From the NCBI GenBank assembly GCA_023269915.1, contig JAGDWZ010000035.1, positions 1 through 39,198 of the forward strand: DNA of 39,198 nt, read 5' to 3'. The stretch comes from Hydrogenobaculum sp. GTDB lineage: Bacteria > Aquificota > Aquificia > Aquificales > Aquificaceae. Below are positions 39,174 through 39,198 of this stretch, one piece after another; position 1 is the stretch's first letter, and each line of letters starts with the position of its first letter. The notes beneath the pieces are model-generated. The model was not told where the DNA came from and ran no database searches. It saw only the letters and a program-made list of their open reading frames with translations. The position numbers were made by a program, and so were the translations under genes.

Positions 39174-39198
39174 AATTATATTATTTTATCATAAAAGC

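Overview
The window is a dense, AT-rich stretch of bacterial chromosome. Gene content and protein style suggest Aquificales, probably Hydrogenobaculum-like; this is inferred from the sequence with no database search. It holds about 50 protein genes, mostly core metabolism and housekeeping (ogt, rsmA/ksgA, HU, nadC, ccsA/B-type, ispH, rplS, rnhB, rplT, pheS, aroK, suhB, topB, accA, lpxA, purK, atpD, rnr, smpB, leuA, aroE, mraY, plsY, purD), packed into mixed-function operons with many start/stop overlaps. There are two tRNA genes (Thr-CGU and a CAU-anticodon tRNA). I found no CRISPR array, no transposon or phage, and no recognisable defence locus. The best candidate for something undescribed is a translationally coupled pair at about 18786-20521: a two-TM sensor-like protein with no kinase domain, followed by a protein with two tandem degenerate receiver-like domains (shared IIIYD...FPID signature) and a repetitive helical tail. 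Other points of interest: a recurrent TANNNT box about 6-8 nt upstream of start codons lacking a Shine-Dalgarno (candidate leaderless genes), an 18-bp tandem repeat plus hairpin upstream of a glycine-zipper lipoprotein gene, a near-perfect 24-bp palindrome in the purK/flgO divergent region, a lytic transglycosylase without a signal peptide, and a His/Met-rich small secreted protein. Several supplied ORF starts look too far upstream and are corrected below.
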